From Bisporella sp. PMI_857 (Eukaryota > Ascomycota > Leotiomycetes > Helotiales > Helotiaceae): 64,000 nucleotides of DNA. The stretch lies in NCBI GenBank assembly GCA_021307315.1, contig JAJSPD010000014.1:434001-498000 (forward strand). The letters are read 5' to 3'. A program made the translations under genes and the position numbers. Below the pieces are notes generated by a model. It did not search any database, had not been told where the DNA came from, and saw only the letters and a list, made by a program, of their open reading frames with translations. Positions 32,198 to 43,291 of this stretch are shown one piece after another; the stretch's first letter is position 1; each line of letters begins with the position of its first letter.

Positions 32198-33025
32198 CTA
32201 TACCAAGGAATCTGCGAGTACATCCAACAGACTAGCAGCAAACACTTTTGGCTCGGTCACGTAACCGAGGTGTCCTCCAGGCAGTCTCGTAACATCCTTC
32301 CCCAATACTTTTGCAATGTAAGAGATTGGCCCAACCCCCGGCCCATTTCCAGAACTACTGCCTGCTGCCGGTATATACTTCTCCTTCAGCAACTCGAGGC
32401 GGTCTAGATTCAGAGCTGAGGCAGTGTATTGCCTGAGCTCGAATTCGAACCAGTACATCGAGTTCGCGCGGATCTCATCCCCTCGTTTTGTATCCATGCT
32501 GTGACGCATCGCTGCGCCGTCTTCTCCTTCGGATAAGCCACCAGTAAAGACCTCCATAGCAGCTGCGACGCCTTTTGCGCGATACGTTTCATAAACGTGC
32601 AAAGTCAGGCCAATGGCCTGGCTGCGAGCTCCCTCAGGCAAGACGGCAAACGACGGCGGTTCATGAGCGATGATGCGCGTTATGTGATCAGGATGTCGAG
32701 TCAGAAGGCGCTGGGAGACAATGGCCCCAGACGAGCTGCCGAAGACAACCACAGGTTGTTTGGGGTCTGCAAGATGTTCGATGAGGCGGTTGGCATCATC
32801 GGCGTCAGTGTCCAAGCGATGTTCAAAGTCTTGTGGTCCAGTGAGTAGACTCTTGGAGAAGCCACGGCGATCCCAGCAGACAACAGTATAGTTTGCTGCA
32901 AGGTATTCGGCAGCATCGTAAAAGATACTGCCGGTGCCGTCGGCTCCCGGGATGAGCAAGAGAAGGGGCCCTTTACCAAATATTCTGTAATGTAGTACAG
33001 CTCCAGGAACTTCAAGGGTTACCAT
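32198..33025 (-). CDS. Alpha/beta hydrolase, 275 aa
   Basis: Single exon from ATG 33025. Hallmarks of an alpha/beta-hydrolase fold are clear. An oxyanion-hole region LLLLIPGADGTGSIF (about residues 21-35) is followed by VVCWDRRGFSKS, the typical strand-4 block. The nucleophile elbow G-S-S-S-G at 96-100 puts the catalytic Ser at 98. HEPPSF (about 120) follows, and PGGHLGY puts the catalytic His at about 252. A cap-like segment lies between. There is no signal peptide, so it is probably cytosolic. Closest in style to bacterial-type lactone/ester hydrolases and haloperoxidase-like members; the substrate cannot be told. The Zn2Cys6 regulator immediately upstream on the same strand may control it. 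Confidence 0.88.
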   Translation of the reverse strand: MVTLEVPGAVLHYRIFGKGPLLLLIPGADGTGSIFYDAAEYLAANYTVVCWDRRGFSKSLLTGPQDFEHRLDTDADDANRLIEHLADPKQPVVVFGSSSGAIVSQRLLTRHPDHITRIIAHEPPSFAVLPEGARSQAIGLTLHVYETYRAKGVAAAMEVFTGGLSEGEDGAAMRHSMDTKRGDEIRANSMYWFEFELRQYTASALNLDRLELLKEKYIPAAGSSSGNGPGVGPISYIAKVLGKDVTRLPGGHLGYVTEPKVFAASLLDVLADSLV

Positions 33026-33504
33026 GATTTAGAATGAGAGAAGGATAACTATAAACTCAAAGCCAAGGAGGAGGAGAACAATCTGTAAGTGCTATGATAG
33101 ATGGTTGGTGTTGGATGACCTAGTTATGCTCAAGAGAACTTCTCCATGTGCGGAAGATTATTAAATGGAGGCAGTATTGTACTTAAGTTGCCTCCCTTCC
33201 ATAGTTTGCGAGTCAAGAGTCTTGGAAAGTTACATGACGGGCTCTTCGGGTGCCAAGTCGCGGAAATCGGGATGATGGAACAGGGGGCTTGCATGGCCAG
33301 AACTGATCGAGGAAAAAGATGAGAAACAAATTACTTCCGACAACCATTATAGGCAAATGTTACTATGACCAATAATGATATTTTTTTCCATGGCTAAGTT
33401 TCGGCGACAGCCCGATTGTAAAGAGCCATCCCGAGCCTGCATTGCACCATCATCCTGGGGTCATCTTGTAAAAATTTAACCACCGTCAACGATCATCCCC
33501 TTGC

Positions 33505-35945
33505 TCAGTGCCAATCCTCTACATCGGTCGCATGAGTAGGCCACCCCCCCTGAAATGAACCGAGACCTGTGAGATCAAAGAAGCTGGATTCAATAGATGA
33601 TATCCAATCAGATGACGATTCCAACGCAGCATCAAACTCAAATTCGTTGCTTTCTCGAAAGGCTCCATCACCAATTTGTAAACCTGGGTAAGACTCGATG
33701 AGCATTAAATAGACTGAGTTTGGAGAATCTGTATATAATACCTCTTTTTTTACGCGCCAAGAGTCGGCTTCGACAGGCCTCCAGCACTTCTACGGCGTGG
33801 GGTGACGCTTGAAGCTGAATCCTGTTATAGTCTAGAATTTTTATGGCCCGTTCCCAAGAGCATCTGTAAGATTCAGATTCTAAATCGACACCAGTTTGTG
33901 GACACAGTGCTGCTGTCCAAAGAACGGTGGCGGCCGTGAACGAGACTTCCGATTTGAATTAGCGCTGAGTAAACCCGTAAATAGGAGAGCATAGTGGAGC
34001 AAGAGACAAAAATGACCAAGGTTGAAAAAGAGAAGTGTCAGGCATCATACAAAATACAGCGTGCCAACTCGAGGTTTTAGAAGGACTCTGATGGTGGTCA
34101 TAGAGCGTCTCTATGGTACTCTGTGCCGTAGAGACGCAGAGACGTCTCATTTCATTTACAGCACTTTGTTCCAATCCTGAAGTGTATGGCGAGTGCTGTT
34201 GCCGCATTTGATCTGACTCGGTCTGAATTCCAGCAATGAGCCACGGTCTCAGTAACAGAATACGGATATACAGAGACCTAGTATGTTAGATAGACTTGAG
34301 CGATTGCTAGATGGAGAGAATTGCAGACCTGCAGTATAAGGTTTTCGCTTGCAATTGAAAACACCTTTTCAGATCGCCTTCGTAATTCGCGGAGTGGTTG
34401 TCTAACCTAAGGTGAAGCGGTAGGTTCTTAAGAAATTCGTCAAGCCTTGAGTTCAGAGCGAAAGTTTCGCGGAAACTTTGCGCTGTGTCCGGGTTACTGC
34501 GTGGAGAGTGTCCAGTGTCGTCGCCAGAATGCGAATAGAACGTGGACAGCACTTCGTCAAGGATATCAAAAAGGTTAATAGAATACACAAAGCATTCAAT
34601 CCGAGCTGGATGATCAGGTTGCTGGAAGCCTTCACCGGTCTCTCGTAGAAATTCATCGTCAATTGGTTCTGGGACCTTGACCTTCGACTTTTTCGAAAGT
34701 AGTACTGGTCGCCCAAAGGTTGATGCTGTAAGTCTGAATATGAATAAGAATGTGAGTTACCTATCTGGAAACACCTATAGGCAGGTAAAACTGCGAAAAC
34801 TTACTTATCTAGCATAACACAGCTGTACCAGACCCTTCGTCTCATCTCTCGTGTGATTTGACACTCGTGACTCGTGTTGCTACTTTCCTGGTGCAGGCCA
34901 AGACCTTGAGCGACCCTTAAAGCAACACCAATAATATTCCAACAACGATTAGCGTATTTTGTTGAGTGAAGATATATGCCAGTCAGGAGCAGCATCTGCA
35001 CAACCGCTACAGAAGGCGTATCCAATGCATCAGTAGAGACGAACGTGCGAGACCGTTGATAGAACTGATCTGCTAGGCTAATCCGCTGTTCAGAGGAGAT
35101 TTTATCATAATATTGACAGCCAAGCGCGAATATTATATTCAAGGTTGAGTGGAAGACTGCTCTACAAACCCCATTAATACTACTATCCGTTTGTTGCGCC
35201 TGAGCTGGTTTCCAAAGTTGTTGATATGAATGCCAGAAACTCGGCCGATGTATGATTGGGAAAATAGGGTAGATGTGCACCCAGAAGCAATCTATCAAAA
35301 TGTCTGCAACTTGCCGTTCGGGAAGTATCGCAACACTTGCTCCATGCACGATTGGCAATTCCAAAGCTTGAAATGTCGCAGAAGATCTTATAGGATTGTG
35401 TTGACCATTCCTGATCTCGTTCATTGGTTGTACCTCTGTACTATCAGCTGACTTTACTGCCTTATCCACTTGCTGGATAAACGAATCGTTTGAGGAGGCT
35501 CCGTAAAAGGATTTATTGACTTCATTAGAATGATAATTGGGAACTTCATCGCCCTGTACTTGCTCATTTATTAATACTGAAGAAATTCCCTGCCTATGTT
35601 CCTGAAAATCAGTGAGTCGGCTTGAAGGCTGTTCAATCGAGCTTCGGATTTCAGGAAGAGCTGGACAGGGTCGACTTTGCTCAAGCCTTCTTAGGCGGCT
35701 TTCGATATCAGAAAGTGATCTAAAAATAAAAATAAAAACGAAGTTTATTAGACGAGGCAAGTTTACGTGACGATTCTAGCATCGATTACTTACGAATTTG
35801 GCTTTAGAGAGCTTGTCTCATAGAGGCACTGCAATCCCCTCTCCTCGCAGGACTTACAAGTGGGCTGAGAGCCATTGCAACGCGTCTTACGACTACGACA
35901 CTGACTGCAAGCTAGCTGGGTTTTGCGTCTTTTCTGAAGCTGCAT
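33505..35945 (-). CDS. Zn2Cys6 fungal transcription factor, 699 aa
   Basis: Six exons, joined in frame by hand: 35945-35794, 35719-34805, 34733-34329, 34277-34051, 33945-33754, 33713-33505. All introns are GT-AG and 40-105 bases long. Exon 1 encodes the binuclear cluster ACSQCRSRKTRC-NGSQPTC-KSCEERGLQC (C-x2-C-x6-C-x6-C-x2-C-x6-C), followed by a short linker and a coiled-coil start (SDIESRLRRLEQSRP). The Fungal_trans domain (PF04082) spans roughly residues 190-480: ILIDCFWVHIYPIFPIIHRP, YANRCWNIIGVALRVAQGLG and MRRRVWYSCVMLDKLTAS with the usual RPVLL end. The C-terminus is acidic and Ser-rich (SSSDWISSIESSFFD). A nuclear DNA-binding regulator; targets unknown, with the neighbouring hydrolase a reasonable candidate. 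Splice sites of the last two introns are the least certain. Confidence 0.87.
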
Positions 35946-37203
35946 GGTAATCAAGTCATTCGAAAATCAGCGATGGAAAATGTATCGTCGTTGACTCGGA
36001 ATGACATGGACATTAGAAACATCCCCCAAAAAATAAGCTTTCTTGGCTTTGGCGTCTTGGCCCCACCAGAATAACCGAGGAAGGCATAGGCAGGGGTGGA
36101 CACATACTAACAATGGCTCGGCTACACTCACACCTAACTAAATTAGCCGATGGGGCTTCAGGGCTAGTGCAGAGTATTGAAAAACATCACAAAAAGCACA
36201 AATCGAATTTTTGGAAAGCACATCTCAAAGCATCCCGGAAAGTCCCTCAGAAGGGTCAGAACTGGCCTCTGGGCTAGGTATTTTCCTTTATGGCATGCCT
36301 AGCCCAGTGAGTGTCGGTTCTGATCGATCTGAAGGGACACCGGTCACCTCTACCAAGCAAGCACCGAAAATAACACTACAACACTCATGAGAGGCAGCCC
36401 TTCTCCCTTCATGGGATAGGCTGGACGCTTAGAAATAACATAGGAGCCTGAGATCGTAGTACGCCGTTAATAAACCGTAACTGTAGCACGTCTCACGAAA
36501 GGCTGAAAGCCTCACTTGACGCTCAAACTCCCTCATGCCTTCAAGCTAGTGACGGCAACCAGACCGCACGGTCTCGACGCACGACACATCAACACATACA
36601 GAACACGGAGAAGAAGTCGCTCCATCTCTCAACATCAGGCTAAAAGTGATGCCCACACTATTAGTCGATCAGTATCCCCTCAATGACCTCGTTACGATCT
36701 TGATTTAATACACAGCAACTCTATCATTATACACAGAACCGAAGTGACGATATGCTTTATCGTCTCTCTTAACAGCTGCAGACTGTGAGTGCCTTGCCCA
36801 CATGAGAAGCCTATGTTTTCTCGAGAGAACTGTTAGCATCGAAGCAGAATCACTACGCACAGAACAGGTTGAGACAGGAGCCAGCGTATGTTCAACCATC
36901 TAGACTTGCGGATATTTGGTCCGTATTTGCATTTCCCCCAAGGACGCTATGATGGGCTTGGGAAAAGCCACGAAATTTGAAGATTCATGGGAGGTAGAAA
37001 GTCGAATGAATGTTTAGCGGCAGTAGGGGAGACTGATGGCACATGGACACAGGAAGGAGAGCAGAAGACTACCAATGAGCCACGCATGAAAAGGAGACAC
37101 AAGCAAAGCGCCTCTTGATACGGATATGTACATAGATGTAGATAGGAGACAGACCGCCTAGCAGAGGCTTCTGGTCACATTCGTATGAAATCTGTAGTGA
37201 TGC
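35946..37203. other. Intergenic, no supported gene
   Basis: Upstream flank of the Zn2Cys6 gene plus a stretch with only short frames. No motif or repeat stands out. Confidence 0.45.
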
Positions 37204-38179
37204 TCAGTTAACCATCGCAACAACAATATTTCCAATAGCCTTGTCTTCTTCTATAAACTTATGAGCCTCAACAGTGTTATCAAGTTTTGATGCCCTGCTA
37301 ATCTGCACATGAAACCTCCCCAACGCAATCTGCTATGCTAATGACTCTAATGGGGTAGCGATGATATCCTCAGATCCACCAATGTAGGTTGTCAGGCACA
37401 CTGCCGTTGGAATTGAATTCGTTGGGCTAAATTTAGGAAAAGCTCATTTGTTCCGGACCATGCCCGACATCCAAACAAACAATCCCATTTGCATTTGCGC
37501 GCTGCAAAGAGCCCTCTAGAGTGGCCGTACCAACCAGCTCCAAAATCTTGTCAAATCCCTTCCCCTTCTTCACATCTCCTGCGATACTACCATCACCAAT
37601 GATTATCACATCAGAAGCACTAGTGAGCAGCAGTTCCCTAAGTTCCGCTCGCCGAGTCGTGGATGCCACAAAAGCTCCACGTTTCTTTACAATGGCAGCG
37701 GCAGCCAAGCCCACACGACGTCGAGCCGCCACGGATCAGAAGACGATCTCCGTTTTGCAACTGAAGAGCACAGAATAAGGAGCTCCATGCTGTCTGATGC
37801 ATTTTAGAATAGCACCTAGAGCCTCCCCTCTAAGGTCTATCTAGATTGCTTGAGCCTAAGTAACGGACACGCATGTGTAGCTACCATCAAATTCTCGCCC
37901 CACACCACCTATAGCCATGGCGATGACGTCACCTTTGCTAAGCTCGCCACTAGGTGGTTCTTCAACGATCCCAACGCCATCAATACCGAGAGCTCGTGGG
38001 AATAGGACATTAGGGGAGTGGCCTTGGCGTGTGAGTAACTCTGAACGATTCAAGCCAAATTCTTTAATGCGTATGAGGGCTTTACCAGGCAGTGGTATTG
38101 GTATTGGTTGTATATCCAGCTTCAGCACGTTTGCGCCCCTTGGCTGATGGATAACGACGGCTTTCATTGTTGTTGGCAT
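37204..38179 (-). pseudogene. Zinc-type alcohol dehydrogenase / quinone oxidoreductase (MDR) pseudogene
   Basis: The minus strand from ATG 38179 (MPTTMKAVVIHQPRG) follows an MDR-superfamily quinone-oxidoreductase-like protein: GKALIRIKEFGLNRSELLTR, PRALGIDGVGIVE, then two in-frame stops at 37856-37858 and 37841-37843. The nucleotide-binding part appears in shifted frames (LLIRGGSTS, then VGLAAAAIVKKRGAFVASTT and KGFDKILELVGTATLEGSLQ). The C-terminal block IPTAVCLTTYIGGSEDIIA, a stop at 37333-37335 and VEAHKFIEEDKAIGNIVV end at 37204. The three stops all sit at expected Gln codons (CAG to TAG). At least two frameshifts are also present. The ancestral enzyme would have reduced quinones or enones with NADPH; this copy cannot. 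Confidence 0.85.
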
Positions 38180-38474
38180 CCTGCTAGAACTAGTAGATGG
38201 CGACGTGAACAGACAAGATCTTCCGTTATTGAAAGATCTCATAAGATAGTAATATCGAGGGCTACTACGTTGCATCACCTACAGGAATTAAGTATAAATG
38301 GCACTGGCAAAGCTTTTCTAAAATACTGGGACACCATAACGCAATACAATGTTGAACTTTGATTACACGCGTGCAGACTTAAAATAGGTTCACATAATGC
38401 TCCGTGCATTTCAAGGTTGCACAAATGGCTGTTCCATTCCTTTGAGACTTTTGTGCTAGTTAAAGAGTGCCAGG

Positions 38475-39439
38475 CTATTGATTTAGGTCATAATTGGTAT
38501 TGGATGACACTGCCTCCCACTCGTCGAGCAGCTTCAAAGTCTCCTTGCACTTCTTTCGAATCTGCTCTACCGCATCCGAACCGAGAGCCAAGCTGACTGG
38601 GAATTCCTTGCCAGCTGCATCATTCTCACCCTTCACAGTATCAATGATACGCTGTACACCCTTCGCTGGGTCTCCGGGTTGCTGTTGGTGGGCTCCCTTG
38701 AACGTGGCGAATAGTGACTCGGTGACAGGCTTATAGTCGTCAAACTTGGTATTGATGTATACGGTGTTGCTGGCACTCAGGAGTTCTGTTCGGAAGAAAC
38801 CAGGTTCCACCAGCAGACTTCGGATTCCCAATGGTTTTGTTTCTAGATTAAGAGTCTCTACGGCGCCTTTAGAAGCATCAGTTTTCTGTAAATGGCGCTG
38901 GATTGTGAAATGTACCTCGCAGCGCTGACTTGGAACCACAGTATGCACCCAATGTAGGGATTCCTCCCCATGCTGCAGTGGATCCAATGAACACAAAGGT
39001 TCCAGCATTTCGTGCTCGAAAGTGCGGTAGGAAGGCGCGTGCTACACCAAGAGTTCCGAATACATGTGTTTGATATTGTTTGATCCAATCCTCATGACTA
39101 TGAGATATGTTAGCTTCCACCTATGTCGGAGTAAGGAAAGACAGAATGCGCGTGCCTATCGTCCTCGGTTATGCCAAAATGAGAGTAACCAGCATTGTTC
39201 ACGACAACATCTACATGTCCATGAATGGCTACTGCATCCACGGCTAACTGGTCGAAAGTTGCTTGCTCTGAAAACAGATCTAGCTTCAGAATCGAAGCAC
39301 CTGCCTCCTTGAAATGCGTAATCTTAGAGGTATTTCGGGCGGTCGCGATCACTTTGTCTCCCTTTGCGAGTAGTTTCTTGACGAACTCTGCACCGAAACC
39401 CGAGGTCGTTCCTGTAATCAGCCAGACTTGAGGTGCCAT
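38475..39439 (-). CDS. Short-chain dehydrogenase/reductase, 285 aa, with a GC-AG intron
   Basis: Three exons: 39439-39156, 39097-38916, 38866-38475. The Rossmann motif TGTTSGFG lies at residues 9-16, NNAG at 81-84, the catalytic Ser at about 134 (FIGSTAAWGG) and Tyr147-x3-Lys151 (YCGSK), so the classical SDR tetrad is complete. LLVEPGFFRTEL is the usual PG motif after the active site. The first intron (39098-39155, 58 bases) is flanked AG|GCACGC ... CTAAC ... CATAG|T. No GT donor gives an in-frame join, while the GC donor restores SHFGITEDDSHEDWIKQYQ. The second intron is ordinary GT-AG. Probably a cytosolic NAD(P)-dependent oxidoreductase; substrate unknown. It is divergent from the Zn2Cys6 gene (544 bp between starts), which suggests local regulation. 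Confidence 0.87.
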
Positions 39440-39983
39440 TGTCGCTTCTCTTTTCGACGGGAGATGATGGAATGCGTTTGCGCGGTCTAGATCGTAGATT
39501 GTGTCGAATCACCATGTGAAACCTTCTCTTTCTTCACCGATCATGCTATGAGATGGTCGAGCATTTATAATGCTCGCCATGGAAAGATGGAGATTCCGCA
39601 TAAGGAATCCATGACTCCACATCAACGTGCCTGCAAAGCGTTAAGAACTTTAAGTCCGAGAGGCTTTTACAGAGAACCTTTCGTCGTTTCGTTACTGCAT
39701 AGTAATGACAATGCTGATAGGCGCGAATTCCATTCTCGCTGTAGGGCCGCCGAAAAGTTTCGGCCGAGAGTTGAATTAGTGGAGAGGCGGGATATTGATG
39801 GCATCAATAGCCGAACAGCAGTCAGTGCGCTAAGCAAGGGGCTAGGTCCGCCCACTAGAAGGAGCACTAAAATGATTAGCTAAGCCAAAAGAGCCCGCTG
39901 CTGAACAATTAACAATTCCTGCACGCAGAACACCTTCGTGTATGTTCAAGTGAGCATACAGTACCAGCAACAAAAGGTTGAAG

Positions 39984-42441
39984 ATGGAGGCACAGCAAGC
40001 ATCGGTGACAAGAAAACGGACTGTCACGTCATGCTCCAATTGCTATCGTCGGAAACAAAAGGTAATGCAGGCCTGCACAATACTTGATTGAGGCTTATTA
40101 CACCGTCTGATTTATTCACTCATCACTTTAGTGCAATCGCCGTAGACCCTGCAACAACTGTACCCTCCGAAAAGTCGGCCATGAATGCTTCTACGATACC
40201 TTACCCTGGTAAAACCCCGGTTCTCGACTTTCTCGCTCACATGATGCTGCTACATATCTCGGATAGTCTCCGTGCCAGCGAATTGCGGACGACTTATGCT
40301 TAACAACCACCTAACGAGATTCTAACCATCTATAGGAGCTACCCTTCACAGGTTAATCATGATTCACAAGACGCAATGGGCAAAATCAATAGGCCGGGCA
40401 ACGGTTCTGCTGACATAAGTCCTGCCGCCCGAGATCAATTTGGATACTCTTCAATCAAAGAAAGTAATGCCTTTGTTGAAGCTGACGAAGTAATTTCAAT
40501 TGACACAATGTCCATCATTCTGCTAACATAGCCAGGTATTACAAAATAGCAGTAGCCATGTCACTTACAAGCCTTTCTCCGATTCCGAGCGACCAATATG
40601 GCAAAAGTATTGGCAAATAGTCTCCGGGCTACCCTGTGTTGCAGTATTTGATGACCTTATTGCTACCTACCTTTCTGAAGTCCAATGGTAAGTATGTCTA
40701 AGGAGTTTTCTTACTTCAGTCTGAGGATTGGGAGTCCGACCCATAAGAAGCCTTCCGATTCTTGGAATATAATCACTGACTTGTACTTAATAGGCTTTAT
40801 GGTATAATCGAGCCGCGCTATTTCAACGATACTCTCAGAGAATGGCGCAAGTTTACTTCAGGCGCTTCAGGTTCAACGAGCATTGACACAATTTCAGCTG
40901 AGCTTAGATACTTTCCGGCTATGCTCTTTCAGTTACTTGCGACCTCCCTCCTCTATTTGCCATCAGGATCCAAGATTGCAGAATCACTTGAGTCAAATTC
41001 TCTGCAGCTATCTCAAAAGTACAGTGATGCTGGAGTTGAATTAGTACAACTACTAGGATATCAAGGAACTGCAATAGTTGCAGTGCAGCACGACCTCCTT
41101 AGGGCTGCCTGGCTTAAAAATCGAGGTCGTGGCACTGACGCGTGGCATGCCCTGAGTACTTCTGTTAGGTTAGTATCGGTCACGTCGTTAAACTTTATTG
41201 CGTGCTTATATGGATTAGGAAAGCTCAAGATCTCAATTTACATCGACGGGGCAACGCTCTCTCAGATCCGTCGAAAGAAGAGTTTTGGTATGGCGAATGG
41301 AAGAAAAGAATATGGATAACCCTATATATGTGGGATAGGTATGATCACGGCCTCTGTAATCTGAGCTATAGCTGACGGTGGAAGTAATATGTCCATCCTA
41401 CTTGGCCGGCCGAGGTTGATCAACGCAGTGGACTGTGATGTTGAGCCTCCAATAGATTGTGATATTCCTGAAAATCTCGAGAGCGTGAACCCGTCAACGA
41501 TTCAAGCGTATGTCTGTCGAAATGATAGGATTCCCTCATCTGTCTGTATGAATTTGTTCATGTACTTGCTCGCGCAAAAAATACACGAAATACGGACCCT
41601 AGGGGCAGACAATCGGGGCTTGAAGGACTACACTATGGTGCAAAGGCTGCACTATCAAATACTCTCTTTACTTGAGGACCTACCATCTGCAGTCCGCGCC
41701 CCAAACCCTGATCTGTCATGGGATTTGCAGATGCCGGTCTTGCCACGGCAACGCGAGAAAATGTACACAAGCGTTCAATCATTACTCATGGCACTTCACC
41801 GTCCCCATGTCGCGAAGCACATGGAGAGTCGACAAAGAGCGCAAGAAGCAGCTCTCAATGTCCTGGAATCACAACAACGCTTTTTCGAGGTAATCAACAG
41901 AAACCACTATGGATACTTCGGCAATGCGTTTTTTAGCATTGATGCAGTAATTGTCCTATCCACTGTGGTATCAGTATATCCTTGCAAGGACATTGGAATG
42001 CTTCACCAAATAGTACTTACCATACAACAGGCGATGGGCCGCTTGAGCTTGATTGAAACCCAAAATGAGTTGGCGCCTTTCGGAATCGACATTATTCGGT
42101 CATGTTACCAGGCGGTCAAAGATAGATACGATGAGAGCAAGCAGGTCAATTCAACAGTCACGTCGGGTTGGCTTTCAAACACCGAAAGCCGAGATGCCCC
42201 AAGTGAATGGATCGACACAAGCCATGGAGGCCTTAATTTCTCGGAGATGGGGGACAATTTGAATATGGACTCTCCTATTTTCAACGCCATCCCCCTGAAT
42301 CAAGCAGGCTCTGCGCAGATGAACCAAATAGGAAGGAATGAATTCGCTACTTCCTATTGGATGGATTATAGACACCAGGTCTTCGACGATGCGACCAATA
42401 TACTAGATAGCGACATATCTCAAGGCTCGCTATTCGGCTGA
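39984..42441 (+). CDS. Zn2Cys6 fungal transcription factor, 670 aa
   Basis: Seven exons, all GT-AG introns and all in frame: 39984-40061, 40132-40208, 40336-40489, 40536-40687, 40794-41168, 41219-41338, 41385-42441. Exons 1-2 encode the zinc cluster SCSNCYRRKQK-CNRRRPCNNC-TLRKVGHEC (C-x2-C-x6-C-x5-C-x2-C-x8-C), with the intron falling directly before the third Cys. The middle part resembles PF04082: QKYWQIVSGLPC, WLYGIIEPRYFNDTLREW, AWHALSTSVRKAQDLNLHR, ELWYGEWKKRIWITLYMWD and MSILLGRPRLIN. The C-terminus (from about residue 560) is acidic and Asp/Asn-rich, a likely activation region. A nuclear regulator. It shares a 544-bp divergent promoter with the SDR and lies upstream of the permease, so both are plausible targets. 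Confidence 0.9.
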
Positions 42442-43291
42442 TTTGAATCTCTTGCTAATAGGAATCAGGAGACGGAGAGGTGTTGGAAAGAGCCTCTCTG
42501 GCCGTCTGCAGCACTAAAACATTTGCCTCTTTGTATTGTAACTGCCGTTCTGTTAGAGGGATTGTGGCTTCCTCCTGAGTATTTGCAATGCGTGCTTCTC
42601 GTTGGAATCCTTCTGATGAGGCAAAGAAGATCTGCACAAGTGTCAGATCCAGCCGAAGTAGAGGTCAGGGGCTGTTAACCCCAGCCACAATTATGGCTAT
42701 GGCTGAAACCCGCATTAGAATGACTCGGTAGTCCCCCGCATATATTTTTCTGTGGCGTTGCGGAAAAGGGTCCAAAAGAGGTGTGTTTTGGTGCTGCTAA
42801 ACTCCTGACCAGCGAATCAACGACTCCAATTGGTATTCGATGGGTCTCGGAATTTCCGTGTGCGGAAGAAAGCCGCGCATATATACACTTTCAATATTCA
42901 GCTTCCTGTTCTTATTGGCCTCGCGATGACCTCGTACCCGGAAACCGATGGGTAACGGTTAAGAAATTGATATGAACTCCGATAAGCTTGTTTTACTGTA
43001 CATTCATATCCTCATGATAAGCTTAGCAGGATATTCTTTGTGAATGGCAACTGTTGATTGGTTACCGATTAGCGTGGTGCCTGAACTCAAACTACGGTTC
43101 CGCTATTTGCATACATCTATCAAGCTCACCTCCGTTCGTCTTTCATTCTTAATCACCAACATTTTGCTCTGATAATGACTATTTAATAAATTCATCTTCA
43201 CTAACAAACAACTCTACTACCACGCACTGATTTTTAAATATCAACACAGTCACTTATATTGCAAGCCTACGTGTAATCCTTGCTGGCAGCC
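42442..43291. other. Intergenic, promoter of the permease
   Basis: No gene seen. CT-rich and A-rich tracts precede the permease start, as is usual for fungal promoters and leaders. Confidence 0.5.

Noticed and set aside
39110..39120. Acceptor at 39121 (ACATAG|GTGG) for the SDR first intron
   Set aside because: It would leave a 34-37 base intron with no phase-compatible donor; the CATAG acceptor at 39098 has a CTAAC branch site and restores the family sequence.
40131..40210. Frameshift inside the zinc cluster of the 39984-42441 regulator
   Set aside because: On rereading, the bases give TGT ACC CTC CGA AAA GTC in frame; the cluster is intact.
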